Shown here one piece after another: positions 38,270-47,533 of a stretch of DNA of 64,000 nucleotides; within the stretch, counting starts at the first letter, position 1, and each line of letters begins with the position of its first letter. The stretch lies in the NCBI RefSeq assembly GCF_001280505.1, contig NZ_LBIO01000043.1, positions 1 to 64,000 on the forward strand. Direction: 5' to 3'. A program made the position numbers and the translations under genes. The notes under the pieces were generated by a model. That model searched no databases. It saw only the letters and a list, made by a program, of their open reading frames with translations, and was not told where the DNA came from. Source of the DNA: Mangrovimonas sp. TPBH4. GTDB taxonomy: Bacteria > Bacteroidota > Bacteroidia > Flavobacteriales > Flavobacteriaceae.

Positions 38270-38659
38270 ATGAGATTTCATACTAGAAAATGGGTAAAAC
38301 CCGAAGATTTAAACCCAAATGGAACCCTATTTGGAGGGCAATTATTGGCTTGGATAGATGAAGAAGTGGCACTGTATACCGTAATCCAACTGGAGAACTC
38401 TAAAGTGGTTACCAAGTACATTTCAGAAATTAACTTTACCAGCTCTGCCAAAGAAGGGGATATTATCGAAATTGGTATTGAAGTGGTTAAATTTGGAAAG
38501 AGTTCCTTGACCTTAAAATGTGAGGCCAGGAATAAAATGACCCGAGAAACCATTCTAACGGTTGACAATATTGTAATGGTAAACCTAGGGCCTGAAGGCA
38601 AACCAAAACCACATGGCAAAACAGAAATTGAGTTTGTAAAAGATAGATTGCAAAACTAA
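38270..38659 (+). CDS. acyl-CoA thioesterase (hotdog fold)
   Basis: This 129-residue protein is a YciA/BFIT-like hotdog thioesterase. It shows LNPNGTLFGGQLLAWIDEEVAL, with the central hotdog helix and the catalytic acidic residue, and INFTSSAKEGDIIEI. Such enzymes hydrolyse acyl-CoA to free acid and CoA. ATG 38270 is used; upstream codons would overlap the DUF72 gene. Confidence 0.87.
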   Translation: MRFHTRKWVKPEDLNPNGTLFGGQLLAWIDEEVALYTVIQLENSKVVTKYISEINFTSSAKEGDIIEIGIEVVKFGKSSLTLKCEARNKMTRETILTVDNIVMVNLGPEGKPKPHGKTEIEFVKDRLQN

Positions 38660-38720
38660 TCAACTCAAGGTCAACTGCTTATCATTTTTTTGTATCTTTA
38701 ATCCACTTAAACCATTAATT

Positions 38721-39224
38721 ATGAAAGCATTGACCTTTGCCCTTATAGGGTGCCTATTTTTTTTAAGTTGTGGCTCGTCATCGTCTACGGCCGATAAAAC
38801 GAACGAACGTACCCTTAAGGGCACGTGGACCGTTGAAGATATTGATTTTATTGGTGAAGAAGGGCTTTACAAAGCCTATATGTTCGATAACACCGATTCT
38901 GCCTGTTTACGAGGGAGTGAGTGGGTTTTTATCCCCAACAACAATACGGGGCGCTTTACTACCAACGCCAGTAATTCTACCTGCCAAGTAGCCAGTAGTC
39001 GTATGATTTGGTCTTTTTACGAGACCGAGGGTGCTCGCTATTTCCAATTCAAATACGCAGACGAAAAAAACCGACCATTGGATAAATCCAAAACGGGATA
39101 TCGCTCTAAAATTGAAAGTTTAAGTGCTAGCAATATGGTGTTGCGAGTGCCTTCCACCTATGAGGGAAAATCTTTTGATGTCCTATTAAAATTTTCCAAA
39201 GTATCTGACGACATAACTTTATAA
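38721..39224 (+). CDS. lipocalin-like lipoprotein
   Basis: This 167-residue predicted lipoprotein has a signal ending FFLSCG (Cys17). The mature domain starts LKGTWTVEDIDF and is beta-rich with a pair of Cys residues (about 58 and 84), consistent with lipocalin-like domains common in Bacteroidota. It is followed 14 bp later by an OmpA-like lipoprotein gene, so the pair probably forms an operon. Confidence 0.8.
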   Translation: MKALTFALIGCLFFLSCGSSSSTADKTNERTLKGTWTVEDIDFIGEEGLYKAYMFDNTDSACLRGSEWVFIPNNNTGRFTTNASNSTCQVASSRMIWSFYETEGARYFQFKYADEKNRPLDKSKTGYRSKIESLSASNMVLRVPSTYEGKSFDVLLKFSKVSDDITL

Positions 39225-39238
39225 AAACCAATTAAATC

Positions 39239-39907
39239 ATGAAAATAAAATTAAAATATACGCTTGTAATAATGCTTTCGGTGCTAATGATTAGTTGTAG
39301 TGCCGTTCAAAATTCAAATAAAACCCAACGAGGTGCCGTAGCAGGAGCTGCCGGGGGTGCTTTGGTTGGAGGTTTAATAGGTGGCGATCTTAAAGGCGCC
39401 TTAATTGGGGCCGCAGTGGGTGGCGCTTCTGGTGCCATTATTGGAAACGTCATGGACAAACAAGCCAAAAAAATTGAACAAGCCGTTCCTGGTGCTGAAG
39501 TGGAACGCATAGGAGAGGGGATCCACTTATCTTTTGATGATAGAAGTGGGGTAAACTTTACCATTAACAAATCCGATTTGACTCCAGAAGCCAAAACGAA
39601 TTTGGATGCTCTTTCAGAAGTATTTATAGAGTTTCCGGATACTAACCTTCTAGTAGAAGGACATACAGACTCTTCGGGAGATGAGGCCTATAATATGTCA
39701 CTTTCTAAAAAGAGAGCACAATCCGTTGTAGACTATTTGGTAGCCAAAGGAGTCTCTAGAGGGCGTTTTTCTGTAGAAGGATATGGAGAAACCAAACCGC
39801 GTTTTGATAATTCAACCGAAGAAGGGAGAATTAAAAACAGACGTGTTGAAATAGGAATCGTTGCCAATCAGGAAATGATTGATGAAGCCAAGGCAAAAGC
39901 CAATTAA
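39239..39907 (+). CDS. OmpA-family lipoprotein with glycine zipper
   Basis: This 222-residue protein has a lipoprotein signal (LMISCS, Cys20), a glycine-zipper region (about residues 33-75, repeated GGALVGGLIGG type), and a C-terminal OmpA-like peptidoglycan-binding domain (about 105-210) with LLVEGHTDSSGDEAYN and RRVEIGI. It likely links the outer membrane to peptidoglycan. Layout resembles YiaD. Confidence 0.92.
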   Translation: MKIKLKYTLVIMLSVLMISCSAVQNSNKTQRGAVAGAAGGALVGGLIGGDLKGALIGAAVGGASGAIIGNVMDKQAKKIEQAVPGAEVERIGEGIHLSFDDRSGVNFTINKSDLTPEAKTNLDALSEVFIEFPDTNLLVEGHTDSSGDEAYNMSLSKKRAQSVVDYLVAKGVSRGRFSVEGYGETKPRFDNSTEEGRIKNRRVEIGIVANQEMIDEAKAKAN

Positions 39908-39926
39908 TACACCAAATTATTATTAA

Positions 39927-39964
39927 GAAACCTAAACTTTAGTTTTTGCTAAGGTTTAGGTTTC
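39927..39964. terminator. bidirectional hairpin between OmpA-like and MscS genes
   Basis: GAAACCTAAACTTTAG pairs with CTAAGGTTTAGGTTTC over 16 bp with one wobble. The right arm lies inside the 3' coding end of the mscS-like gene, whose stop is at 39939-39941. It probably ends the OmpA-like transcript; the loop carries only a short T-run. Confidence 0.6.
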
Positions 39965-41189
39965 CATTTAATACCTCAAAAACTTCCAAGCCAAAATAAG
40001 GCACTGCAGCAAGCATATGGTCAAAAATATCTGAAATGATATACTCATAATTCTCCCAACGCTTGTCACTACTAAACGCATAAATTTCCAAAGGGATCCC
40101 ATGGGCCGTCGCTTCCAATTGACGCGTCATGATCATCATGTCCTTGTTAATGGCGGAATGGTTTTCAATATAGGTTTGAATATACTTCCTAAAGACGCCC
40201 AAATTGGTCATGTTGCGACCATTTATCAATAAAGACTTATCAATATTGTGAGTGTTATTGTAGTTGTCGATATCGTTTTGGCGGCTGGTAAGATAGTTGG
40301 TAATCAACTGGATTTTCTTTAGGTCTTCCACACTTTGGGAATCCAAATATTTTACGGATGACACCTTAATGATCAAAGATCGTTTAATACGGCGCCCGCC
40401 AGAATTGCTCATCCCTCGCCAGTTCTTAAAAGATTCTGAAATAAGGGCAGAAGTAGGGATATTGGTAATGGTATTGTCAAAATTTTGCACTTGAACCGTA
40501 TTCAAATTGATTTCAATCACCGTACCATCGGCGCCAAACTTTTCAATGGTTACCCAGTCTCCAATTCTGATGGTATCGTTTACTGCCACTTGAATACTGG
40601 CCACAAATCCCAAAATGGTATCTTTAAAAATCAACAGCAAAATCGCAGAGGCTGCTCCCAAGCCTGTTAGAAATTTGAGAACGGAAATATTGGTAAGAAT
40701 TGCAAAGCAAAGAATCAAACCAATTCCCCACACAAATAACATAACAACCTGTATATAACTATCAATAGGTTTGTCTTTTAGCCGAGGTAAGGTTTTAAAG
40801 TAAGCCTCCAAAGTTTTTAAAACACTTCTCAAAATCCAGATGAACAGTAGCACTCCATAGACTTTTATAAGAGCTTCTACAGGGGCTTCAAAATTTGGAA
40901 AGTCTACAAAAACAACAGGGAAGAGGTTCAAGGTGATTAAAAAAGGGACCAAATGCGCCAAATTCCGAGGGGCCTTATGGGAAATTAAAAGGTCGTCGAA
41001 ATTGGTTTTGGACTTTTGGGCAAATCTTTCAAAAGCACCCACCAAAATTTTCTTGGTAATTAGATCGGAAATTAGAATAATCACTGCCAAAATAAGCAGT
41101 AAAACTCCCATATTTAAATAGATGGCAGCTGTTTCTGAAAAATCTAAACCAATAAAATAATCGTAAAAATAATGCGAAAATGATTCCAC
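39939..41189 (-). CDS. MscS-type mechanosensitive ion channel
   Basis: This 416-residue protein of the small-conductance mechanosensitive channel family has membrane segments at about residues 23-42, 70-90, 100-120, 140-165 and the pore-lining helix at about 170-190 (GLGAASAILLLIFKDTILGF). It is followed by the beta domain (IRIGDWVTIEKFGADGTVIEINLNTVQVQNFD). It opens under membrane tension to release solutes. The start is 1 bp after the DUF3817 stop, so the two form an operon. Confidence 0.92.
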   Translation of the reverse strand: MESFSHYFYDYFIGLDFSETAAIYLNMGVLLLILAVIILISDLITKKILVGAFERFAQKSKTNFDDLLISHKAPRNLAHLVPFLITLNLFPVVFVDFPNFEAPVEALIKVYGVLLFIWILRSVLKTLEAYFKTLPRLKDKPIDSYIQVVMLFVWGIGLILCFAILTNISVLKFLTGLGAASAILLLIFKDTILGFVASIQVAVNDTIRIGDWVTIEKFGADGTVIEINLNTVQVQNFDNTITNIPTSALISESFKNWRGMSNSGGRRIKRSLIIKVSSVKYLDSQSVEDLKKIQLITNYLTSRQNDIDNYNNTHNIDKSLLINGRNMTNLGVFRKYIQTYIENHSAINKDMMIMTRQLEATAHGIPLEIYAFSSDKRWENYEYIISDIFDHMLAAVPYFGLEVFEVLNGNLNLSKN

Positions 41190-41190
41190 G

Positions 41191-41481
41191 TTATGCTTGT
41201 TGTTTTAATAATTTTTTATCTACAACAAAGGTAGCAAAAGGTAGTATTGAAGCAATTAAAACCTTTCCAAGAGTTTTGTTGTTCCATTGTAATTTGCTTC
41301 CTAAAATAACGGCTAGGATAATATACGCTATAAATAAGAGTCCATGGGGCATTCCCAATAGCTTAACAAATTGGGGATCATCCCCAAAATATTTAATAGG
41401 AACCGCAATGAACAATAATAAAATATAAGAAAGGCCTTCTAAAAAGGCAATCACACGAAAGGTAGAATGAAGTGAAAGCAT
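41191..41481 (-). CDS. DUF3817 small membrane protein
   Basis: This 96-residue protein has three hydrophobic segments (about 8-28, 40-62, 70-88) and the pattern FRVIAFLEGLSYILLLF and MPHGLLFIAYI, typical of DUF3817. Function unknown. It directly precedes the MscS-type gene. Confidence 0.88.
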   Translation of the reverse strand: MLSLHSTFRVIAFLEGLSYILLLFIAVPIKYFGDDPQFVKLLGMPHGLLFIAYIILAVILGSKLQWNNKTLGKVLIASILPFATFVVDKKLLKQQA

Positions 41482-41529
41482 ATGGTACTTTTATGATGAC
41501 ACAAAAATACCATACGCTTTAGGAATGGT

Positions 41530-43713
41530 CTAATTTTTTACCACTTTTTTAACTAACACTGGGCTGTTGTTGGCATTATAGAACTTGGCCAAGTACATTC
41601 CTGTGGCCAACTGCTCTAATGACAAGGTCGCTGTTTCATGTGCTTGAAGTGTTCTGGACAGTAGTTGCTTACCATCCATACTGTAAAGTTTCAGTTCCAA
41701 TGCTTCGGCATAGCCATGCTGTACCGTTAATTGATCATGGAAAGGAACTGGATACATTTTAATGCTAGGCAAATCTGCAACAGGGTTTGTAGACAAAGTC
41801 TCTCCATTGAAATAGGTCATAGCTTTGGCAAAAGCGTCTGGGCCTACTTTTTCACCAATGATGCGCCCACCAATATCATCAATAGGAGGGTGGATTCCTC
41901 CCCAAATTCTTGATAAACTGGTTTGGTCTGAAGCGTCTCTATAGGTTGCCCATTGCAAGGTCATGTTTTGTGTAGGGCCCTCCTCGAACACTAAAAATTC
42001 ATTTTCAACCAAGTCGAATGTTCCCATACCTCCAGGGAAAAATTCATCCCCTGTTAACAAGGTCATTGTTTCGGCTGCTCCTCTGGAAAAAGTAGAATGG
42101 CCAGATAGGTACCCTGCAAACGGCGGGGTTACAAAGGATGGGCGTTGATAGGGCCACCAATGGGTTCCTAAAATCCAATCCACTCCGGCAACATCAGTTT
42201 CTGGAACTTCAATATAATCTGGGCCTTTCCAGGCATATACCTTTATTTGCCCTACGTTTTCATCATCTTCTCCTGCCAAAGGGTCTCCTGTTTCAATAAG
42301 TTCGATACGTCCTTCTATCAATGGCAAACCATGGGGATCATAACTCGGTAAGGAAGCATCAGAACTTTGTCCTTTGGAAGCCATGTAACGAATGGCCGAA
42401 ATTGGGCGGATATAGTCGTAATACCCTTTGATTCCCCAAGTGTTTACGGCACAATCGTGTACCGTTCCACCAAGTGCCAAATAACTCTTTACATCCCATT
42501 CCAGGTCTTCCAAAACAGGACCTTCTCCTCCTAATTTTTTCTCCAAATCAGGGTGGTCACTTACATAATTCAAAATGGTAAACCAATGTCCGGGAGGCGT
42601 TTCAGAAGATGGGCCATCGGCCCAGAATTCTGCCAAAACCCTAGCGTAATCGGCACGTTTCACCATTTGAGGTTCGTAGGGAAGGTTAGTGGCAGGATTT
42701 AAATCGTGGCCCGTACTGGCATCTCCACCGCCCATAAAATCATAGAATTCCTGGTATTCCGCAAAGGTTTCAGGAAAGCCTTCACTGTCAAAATTTCCAA
42801 TGCTTGCAGGCGAGATATCAATCATGGTTTCATCGGCTGGATCCAAATGGGATGACCATGATGCCACAAGGGCAAAACTCCATTTATAAGGATCTTCAAT
42901 GCCGTCTTCATTAGAGTCCTGAATGTACCAAGGAGCACCTGGATCGTTATACACATAGCAATCAAACCCATCGTTCAAAATATCCAAATCTTCACTTGTC
43001 AAGGCAAAAGGAGTGACTTGTCCCCATTCCGGCCCCACAAAATCTGGGGTCGTCAAAGGATATACATTTCCACTCTGGTCGATATACACATCGAAGGCCA
43101 AAGGCTGCCAATGGTTTGGATTAATAGCACTGTTGTCCTCATACAAATCCAAAACCAAAGGGTCATTTATAGGGGCGTAATACTCACTAAGATATCCATC
43201 GGATTCATTGGAACCATCTTGAAGACCAAATGCTATCATTTGCTCGGCCAAATAATTTCCCAAAGCCGCATAGGAACTATCACTATAATCCGTTGAAATA
43301 AATTCGGCGTCATAGCCATAATCTGTAAAACGAGTTAAAAATGACGCCTCGCTAACGGCGCTATTCGGAGCATTTTCAAAGCGATGGCTCAAAAGCCTAA
43401 ACATGGCATAACTAATAATTTCGTGCCTAGCAGCAGCCACATCGGTAGGAGTGGTAATTCCATCGAATGGACATTCGTACCCTCCAAAGGTTTTACCTAA
43501 AAACACCGTTTCGGCCACATCATCAAAAATGGCCCAGGCATCATACATAACTATGGAACTGTGAAATAGGTTGCGGGCGTGAACCGTAGGTCTGGCCAAA
43601 TCTATACGGATGGCCGATAAAAGCTCTTCATTCCATTCACGAGCCACAGATTGCTGTGACCAACTGTGTAAGGATATGAAAAACAGTAAAAAACATAGCG
43701 TAGTTTTTCTCAT
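41530..43713 (-). CDS. secreted vanadium-haloperoxidase-like protein with T9SS domain
   Basis: This 727-residue exported protein starts MRKTTLCFLLFFISLHSWSQ (signal peptide). The C-terminal part has the full vanadium haloperoxidase / PAP2 vanadate-phosphate site: Lys-x6-Arg-Pro in KGYYDYIRP (about residue 429), SGH in YLSGHST (about 537), and SR-x5-H-x3-D in SRIWGGIHPPID (about 604). A T9SS sorting domain of about 80 residues ends the protein. It could oxidise halides with peroxide or act as a phosphatase; vanadium use is inferred. ATG 43713 gives the proper signal. Confidence 0.85.
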   Translation of the reverse strand: MRKTTLCFLLFFISLHSWSQQSVAREWNEELLSAIRIDLARPTVHARNLFHSSIVMYDAWAIFDDVAETVFLGKTFGGYECPFDGITTPTDVAAARHEIISYAMFRLLSHRFENAPNSAVSEASFLTRFTDYGYDAEFISTDYSDSSYAALGNYLAEQMIAFGLQDGSNESDGYLSEYYAPINDPLVLDLYEDNSAINPNHWQPLAFDVYIDQSGNVYPLTTPDFVGPEWGQVTPFALTSEDLDILNDGFDCYVYNDPGAPWYIQDSNEDGIEDPYKWSFALVASWSSHLDPADETMIDISPASIGNFDSEGFPETFAEYQEFYDFMGGGDASTGHDLNPATNLPYEPQMVKRADYARVLAEFWADGPSSETPPGHWFTILNYVSDHPDLEKKLGGEGPVLEDLEWDVKSYLALGGTVHDCAVNTWGIKGYYDYIRPISAIRYMASKGQSSDASLPSYDPHGLPLIEGRIELIETGDPLAGEDDENVGQIKVYAWKGPDYIEVPETDVAGVDWILGTHWWPYQRPSFVTPPFAGYLSGHSTFSRGAAETMTLLTGDEFFPGGMGTFDLVENEFLVFEEGPTQNMTLQWATYRDASDQTSLSRIWGGIHPPIDDIGGRIIGEKVGPDAFAKAMTYFNGETLSTNPVADLPSIKMYPVPFHDQLTVQHGYAEALELKLYSMDGKQLLSRTLQAHETATLSLEQLATGMYLAKFYNANNSPVLVKKVVKN

Positions 43714-43910
43714 AAAAAGAACTGGTTGTTTAGTTAATTGAATATTGGTTGTTTCAAATGTAACAAAGTTTTTCAACTATCAAAACCCAACACTTTTTTA
43801 ACAGAAAAATATGTAGATATTTTAATTTTAACCGAAATAACATAAGGTATTAACAATTAACGCTACATTTTGTAGGTAAAACCTTATTTGTGTTTTTTCA
43901 ATAGGCACAA

Positions 43911-43944
43911 AAAAAAGACTACTTTGAGGGAAATAGTCTTTTTT
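43911..43944. terminator. bidirectional terminator after the OmpA-like gene
   Basis: AAAAAAGACTA pairs with TAGTCTTTTTT around a 12-base loop. It ends the minus-strand OmpA-like transcript before the haloperoxidase-like gene. Confidence 0.85.
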
Positions 43945-43986
43945 ACAGGATTAATTAAATAACAGGGTATCGCACAGGAGAGTAGT

Positions 43987-44811
43987 TTACTCTTCTGCAG
44001 ATATTAGTGCAAAGAACTTATCCAAATTAGGAAGGATTAAAATCCTAGTTCTTCTGTTGATAGCTCTATTTTCAGCAGTATCATTATCGGTTAGGGGCTG
44101 GTAAAAACTACGTCCAGCCGCAATTAGTTTTTCTGGTGCAACCTCAAAATCATTCTGTAATTTTTTCACTACGGAAGCGGCACGCAATACACTCAATTCC
44201 CAGTTGTCCGACACTTTTACATTATTGATAGGTTGGGAGTCTGTATGCCCTTCAACCATTACTTCAACACTCGGTTCTGAGTTGATAACATCCGCCAATT
44301 TTTTCAAGATATGGTCGGCATCATTACTGATATTGAAGCTACCTGATCTAAACAATAGTTCATCTGCAATGGAAATCATCACTACAGTTCCTTCAATATT
44401 CATGCTTACATCTTCAGTTTCATCAATATTGGTAACATTGGTTCTAACGTTATAGGAAATAGCCGCATTCATGGAGTCCTTCAAGGTTTTGGCGTCTGCC
44501 AAATAAGCGGGAGGGACGTTCTTTAACATTTCACGCATTTGCGCCTTTTGGTCTTCTGAAATCACAACACCATCTACAGACACCATTTTGGCATCACTTT
44601 CTTCAGACAAGGAGTTGATTCTGGCATTGTATTGGTCTACACGGGCTTGAATGGCGGCAAATTGAGCCTCCAATTCTTCATTTTCAACCTTGGTTTTGGT
44701 CAATTCACTTTTAAGTTCACCATTGTCCTTTTCAAGTGCCAAATATTTCTTTTTAGAGACACAGGAAGACAAGGCAATTGCTGTAAGTATTACAATAGAA
44801 AATTTTCTCAT
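43987..44811 (-). CDS. OmpA-family lipoprotein with coiled coil
   Basis: This 274-residue protein has a lipoprotein signal (IALSSCVS, Cys17), a coiled coil (about 28-75) and an OmpA-like peptidoglycan-binding domain (about 145-265) with VEVMVEGHTDSQPI and AINRRTRILI. It probably tethers the outer membrane to the cell wall. Separate terminator follows. Confidence 0.9.
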   Translation of the reverse strand: MRKFSIVILTAIALSSCVSKKKYLALEKDNGELKSELTKTKVENEELEAQFAAIQARVDQYNARINSLSEESDAKMVSVDGVVISEDQKAQMREMLKNVPPAYLADAKTLKDSMNAAISYNVRTNVTNIDETEDVSMNIEGTVVMISIADELLFRSGSFNISNDADHILKKLADVINSEPSVEVMVEGHTDSQPINNVKVSDNWELSVLRAASVVKKLQNDFEVAPEKLIAAGRSFYQPLTDNDTAENRAINRRTRILILPNLDKFFALISAEE

Positions 44812-44986
44812 AATAGTTATTTAATTAATGTTTAGATGTCTTAATTATATCTACGGATGAAGTGTGTATATAGATTATAACAGGTTACATAATTTAATAA
44901 AAATCTAGAAGAAAGTATAGTTTATTAAGCGTTTACAACTCAATATGAATACTTTATATTATATTTAATAGTCGAAAATAATTTTT

Positions 44987-45415
44987 ATGGTAGCTTATAA
45001 AACTTATGTAATTGTCATTTTTGCTTTGGGAGGCATGCTCTCAATGACGGCACAAGAAACCTTAACTCCAAAGGAAAAGGAACGCATGGCAAACAAGGTG
45101 GAAGTCTTTACACCAGATGAGAAGGACAATATCCAAATGTGGTTTTACGAACAAACCAACAAGATGGGTTTGGATGAAAAAACTCGAAATACCTATGCGG
45201 CTATTTTATCAGACCATATTTATGATGTTGGACGCTTGAACGATAAGGATAAAGATTATACCTATGATGAAATTTTGGAACGTATTGACAGTTTAAGCAA
45301 AGCTACACATACCAAAGTGCAACCATTGCTCACGGAAAGGCAGTACCAACAACATCTTGCAAACTACAATGTTGTGATTGAAGATCTTAAAAAACATCTA
45401 AAGGGAGGGAATTGA
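44987..45415 (+). CDS. exported protein of unknown function
   Basis: This 142-residue protein has a signal peptide ending SMTAQ (about residue 23) and an all-helical mature domain with many Lys, Asp and Glu residues. No Cys lipobox is present, so it should be periplasmic. No known motif is visible; the YAAILSDHIYDVGRL helix region resembles nothing I recognise. It is a single gene. Confidence 0.65.
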   Translation: MVAYKTYVIVIFALGGMLSMTAQETLTPKEKERMANKVEVFTPDEKDNIQMWFYEQTNKMGLDEKTRNTYAAILSDHIYDVGRLNDKDKDYTYDEILERIDSLSKATHTKVQPLLTERQYQQHLANYNVVIEDLKKHLKGGN

Positions 45416-45738
45416 TTAAAAGTGAGCCATTGAATAAATTTGAAAATTCTATTTTACATAATATAAATTATAATACATTTATGTAATAATTTCTGTATAG
45501 CCGTCCTGCTTCAAGTTCAATTAGTCAAATACTACGAAAATTCCACCTCGCCATATTTTTAAAATTCCGTACCAAGGTCAAGAAATTTTCAAATACGCGA
45601 TTCTCAGGGATACTTACCAAATTGAATTCCGAAACTTTTAACAAAAAACTCTTCTTCACTCGAGATTAAAACTATAAAAGGGACTTTTACCTTTTTACCC
45701 AAAGCAAACTGATATAACTAAATCATAAGAATTCTAAA
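45416..45738. other. intergenic region without recognisable content
   Basis: These 323 bp lie between two convergent genes. I see no ORF of note, no strong hairpin and no repeat. The stretch around 45500-45660 is less AT-rich than the rest and could be decayed coding sequence, but no frame is convincing. Confidence 0.35.
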
Positions 45739-46320
45739 TCAATCCCCCCATTTAAAAGAACTTTCAAAAATTGCGGCTCCAATGGCAATCATAGCCACAA
45801 CCCCCAAAACACCAGCAACCACATTTACAGTGCTTCTACCAGTATTTTTATCATTTACAGAAATGTATTTTATTTCGAAAAATGGAATACTAACCTGAGC
45901 CCCATCCACCAAACCAATACTGCTACGCACATAAAAATGGACTTCATGTAAAACCGCATCACCCCCCTTGTTTCTATAGGTCTTTTTGTTTTCTCTTACT
46001 TTTTTGGGACTATGGATAGCGTCTAAAGGCTGCTTTACTCCATATATATGTTGCTCAACATCGTCCACTACAAAATTGCTCAAATGCCAATACCCAGAAT
46101 TAGTATGAACAATGGCATAACTTTGTTGGGGTTCCAATTCATTTAATTCACTAGATAGCATTCCTTGGTTTGCAGGTAAATCCCGCACGGTATAATAACT
46201 GCAACCTACAGCGAGATGCAAAAAAAGGACAGTTAAAAATAAAGCCAGAATGCGCTTTAGCTTTCTGAGTTTCCAAAAAACACTATGTGGCCTTAATCGA
46301 GAATTGCTTGAAAAAATCAT
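45739..46320 (-). CDS. membrane-anchored/lipoprotein of unknown function
   Basis: This 193-residue protein has a hydrophobic N-terminal segment ending LAVGCS (Cys40), a possible lipobox, if translation begins at a later start than the annotated ATG. A beta-rich domain follows (about 50-150) and a C-terminal glycine-rich transmembrane segment (about 160-183, NVVAGVLGVVAMIAIGAAI). I do not recognise the family. Confidence 0.6.
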   Translation of the reverse strand: MIFSSNSRLRPHSVFWKLRKLKRILALFLTVLFLHLAVGCSYYTVRDLPANQGMLSSELNELEPQQSYAIVHTNSGYWHLSNFVVDDVEQHIYGVKQPLDAIHSPKKVRENKKTYRNKGGDAVLHEVHFYVRSSIGLVDGAQVSIPFFEIKYISVNDKNTGRSTVNVVAGVLGVVAMIAIGAAIFESSFKWGD

Positions 46321-46536
46321 GATACAAAAAATATTAAAGGAAGTTTTGTTTGCCTAGATTTGAGAATTAAAAAGCACCTAGATGAAACAATCTAGCAATA
46401 AGGAGAATATCCTAAAGATACACTTTTTTTAGTTGACCAACAACCTTGTTTCTTGTCATGTAAGGCAATTCAACCTACCTCAAAAATCCCCACAATTTCC
46501 ATCTCTAAAATTCCCTAAAGAAGTATCTTCGCGGCC

Positions 46537-47436
46537 ATGTGGATGTATTTAGGATTATTGGCAGCGCTCTTTTTGGGCTTACACAACTTATGTAAAAAAC
46601 ACGCCGTACAGGGGAATGAGGTGTACCCTGTACTTTTCGGGACGGTATTGAGTGGCTTTGTATTTATTGCGGCCTTTTATGTGCTGGCACTTATAAATCC
46701 TGAAGGGGCTTTAAACAGAGGTTTTAATTTTCAGGAAATTCCTTGGCAAACCCATGGTTTTATTTTTATCAAGTCGGCCATCATGGCCAGTTCTTGGGTC
46801 TTGGCCTATCAAGCCTTGAAACATCTGCCCATCACTATCGTAACCCCCATACGCTCGGCAGGGCCATTTTTCACCTTTATTGGCGCTATGGTCATCTATA
46901 AGGAAAGCCCGAATAGGTTCCAATGGATGGGCTTCTTCCTCATCATTTTCTCGGTAATGCTCTATTCCAGAATTGGCAAAAAGGAAGGCATTAATTTTAA
47001 GCGCAACAAATGGATCTTTGCCATCATAGCTGCCACATTTTTAGGAGCTAGCAGTGGACTTTACGATAAATTCCTGATCCAAAGTTTACAACTTAATCCA
47101 CAAACCCTTCAATTTTGGTTCTGTCTCTATACCCTACTCATCTTAAGTGTTATTCTAGGGATCACTTGGTTTCCAAATGCTGAAAAACGCCAAGCTTTTA
47201 AGTTCAGATGGTCTATTGTTGGGGTTGGTGTACTATTGCAGTCTGCCGATTACTTTTATTTTAAGGCTCTTCAAGATCCGGAGGCACTCATCATGCTGTT
47301 GTCGGCCATCAAACGCAGCCAGATACTTATTGCAGTAGTGGTTGGGGGACTGATATTTAAGGAACAGAACAAGCGCAAAAAATTGGTACCTTTAATGGGC
47401 ATCATGATTGGGGTGTTTCTCATTCTGTATTCATAA
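46537..47436 (+). CDS. EamA/DMT-family transporter
   Basis: This 299-residue protein has ten hydrophobic segments in two repeated halves, the drug/metabolite transporter layout. The segments ALKHLPITIVTPIRSAGPFFTFIGA and ALIMLLSAIKRSQILIAVVVGG are typical EamA signatures at the end of each half. Substrate unknown. It precedes a HAD phosphatase gene by about 100 bp on the same strand. Confidence 0.87.
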   Translation: MWMYLGLLAALFLGLHNLCKKHAVQGNEVYPVLFGTVLSGFVFIAAFYVLALINPEGALNRGFNFQEIPWQTHGFIFIKSAIMASSWVLAYQALKHLPITIVTPIRSAGPFFTFIGAMVIYKESPNRFQWMGFFLIIFSVMLYSRIGKKEGINFKRNKWIFAIIAATFLGASSGLYDKFLIQSLQLNPQTLQFWFCLYTLLILSVILGITWFPNAEKRQAFKFRWSIVGVGVLLQSADYFYFKALQDPEALIMLLSAIKRSQILIAVVVGGLIFKEQNKRKKLVPLMGIMIGVFLILYS

Positions 47437-47533
47437 CTCTAGATCCTATTTATACGGCCTTGAGCTCTTAAAATTCCCCTAAATACTTATTATTTCATTA
47501 AAAGTTCCGCATCTTTGCCCCAAATTAAAAGTT

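Noticed and set aside
45416..45738. Decayed gene in the intergenic region
   Set aside because: No frame longer than a few dozen codons with a recognisable pattern; composition alone is not enough.
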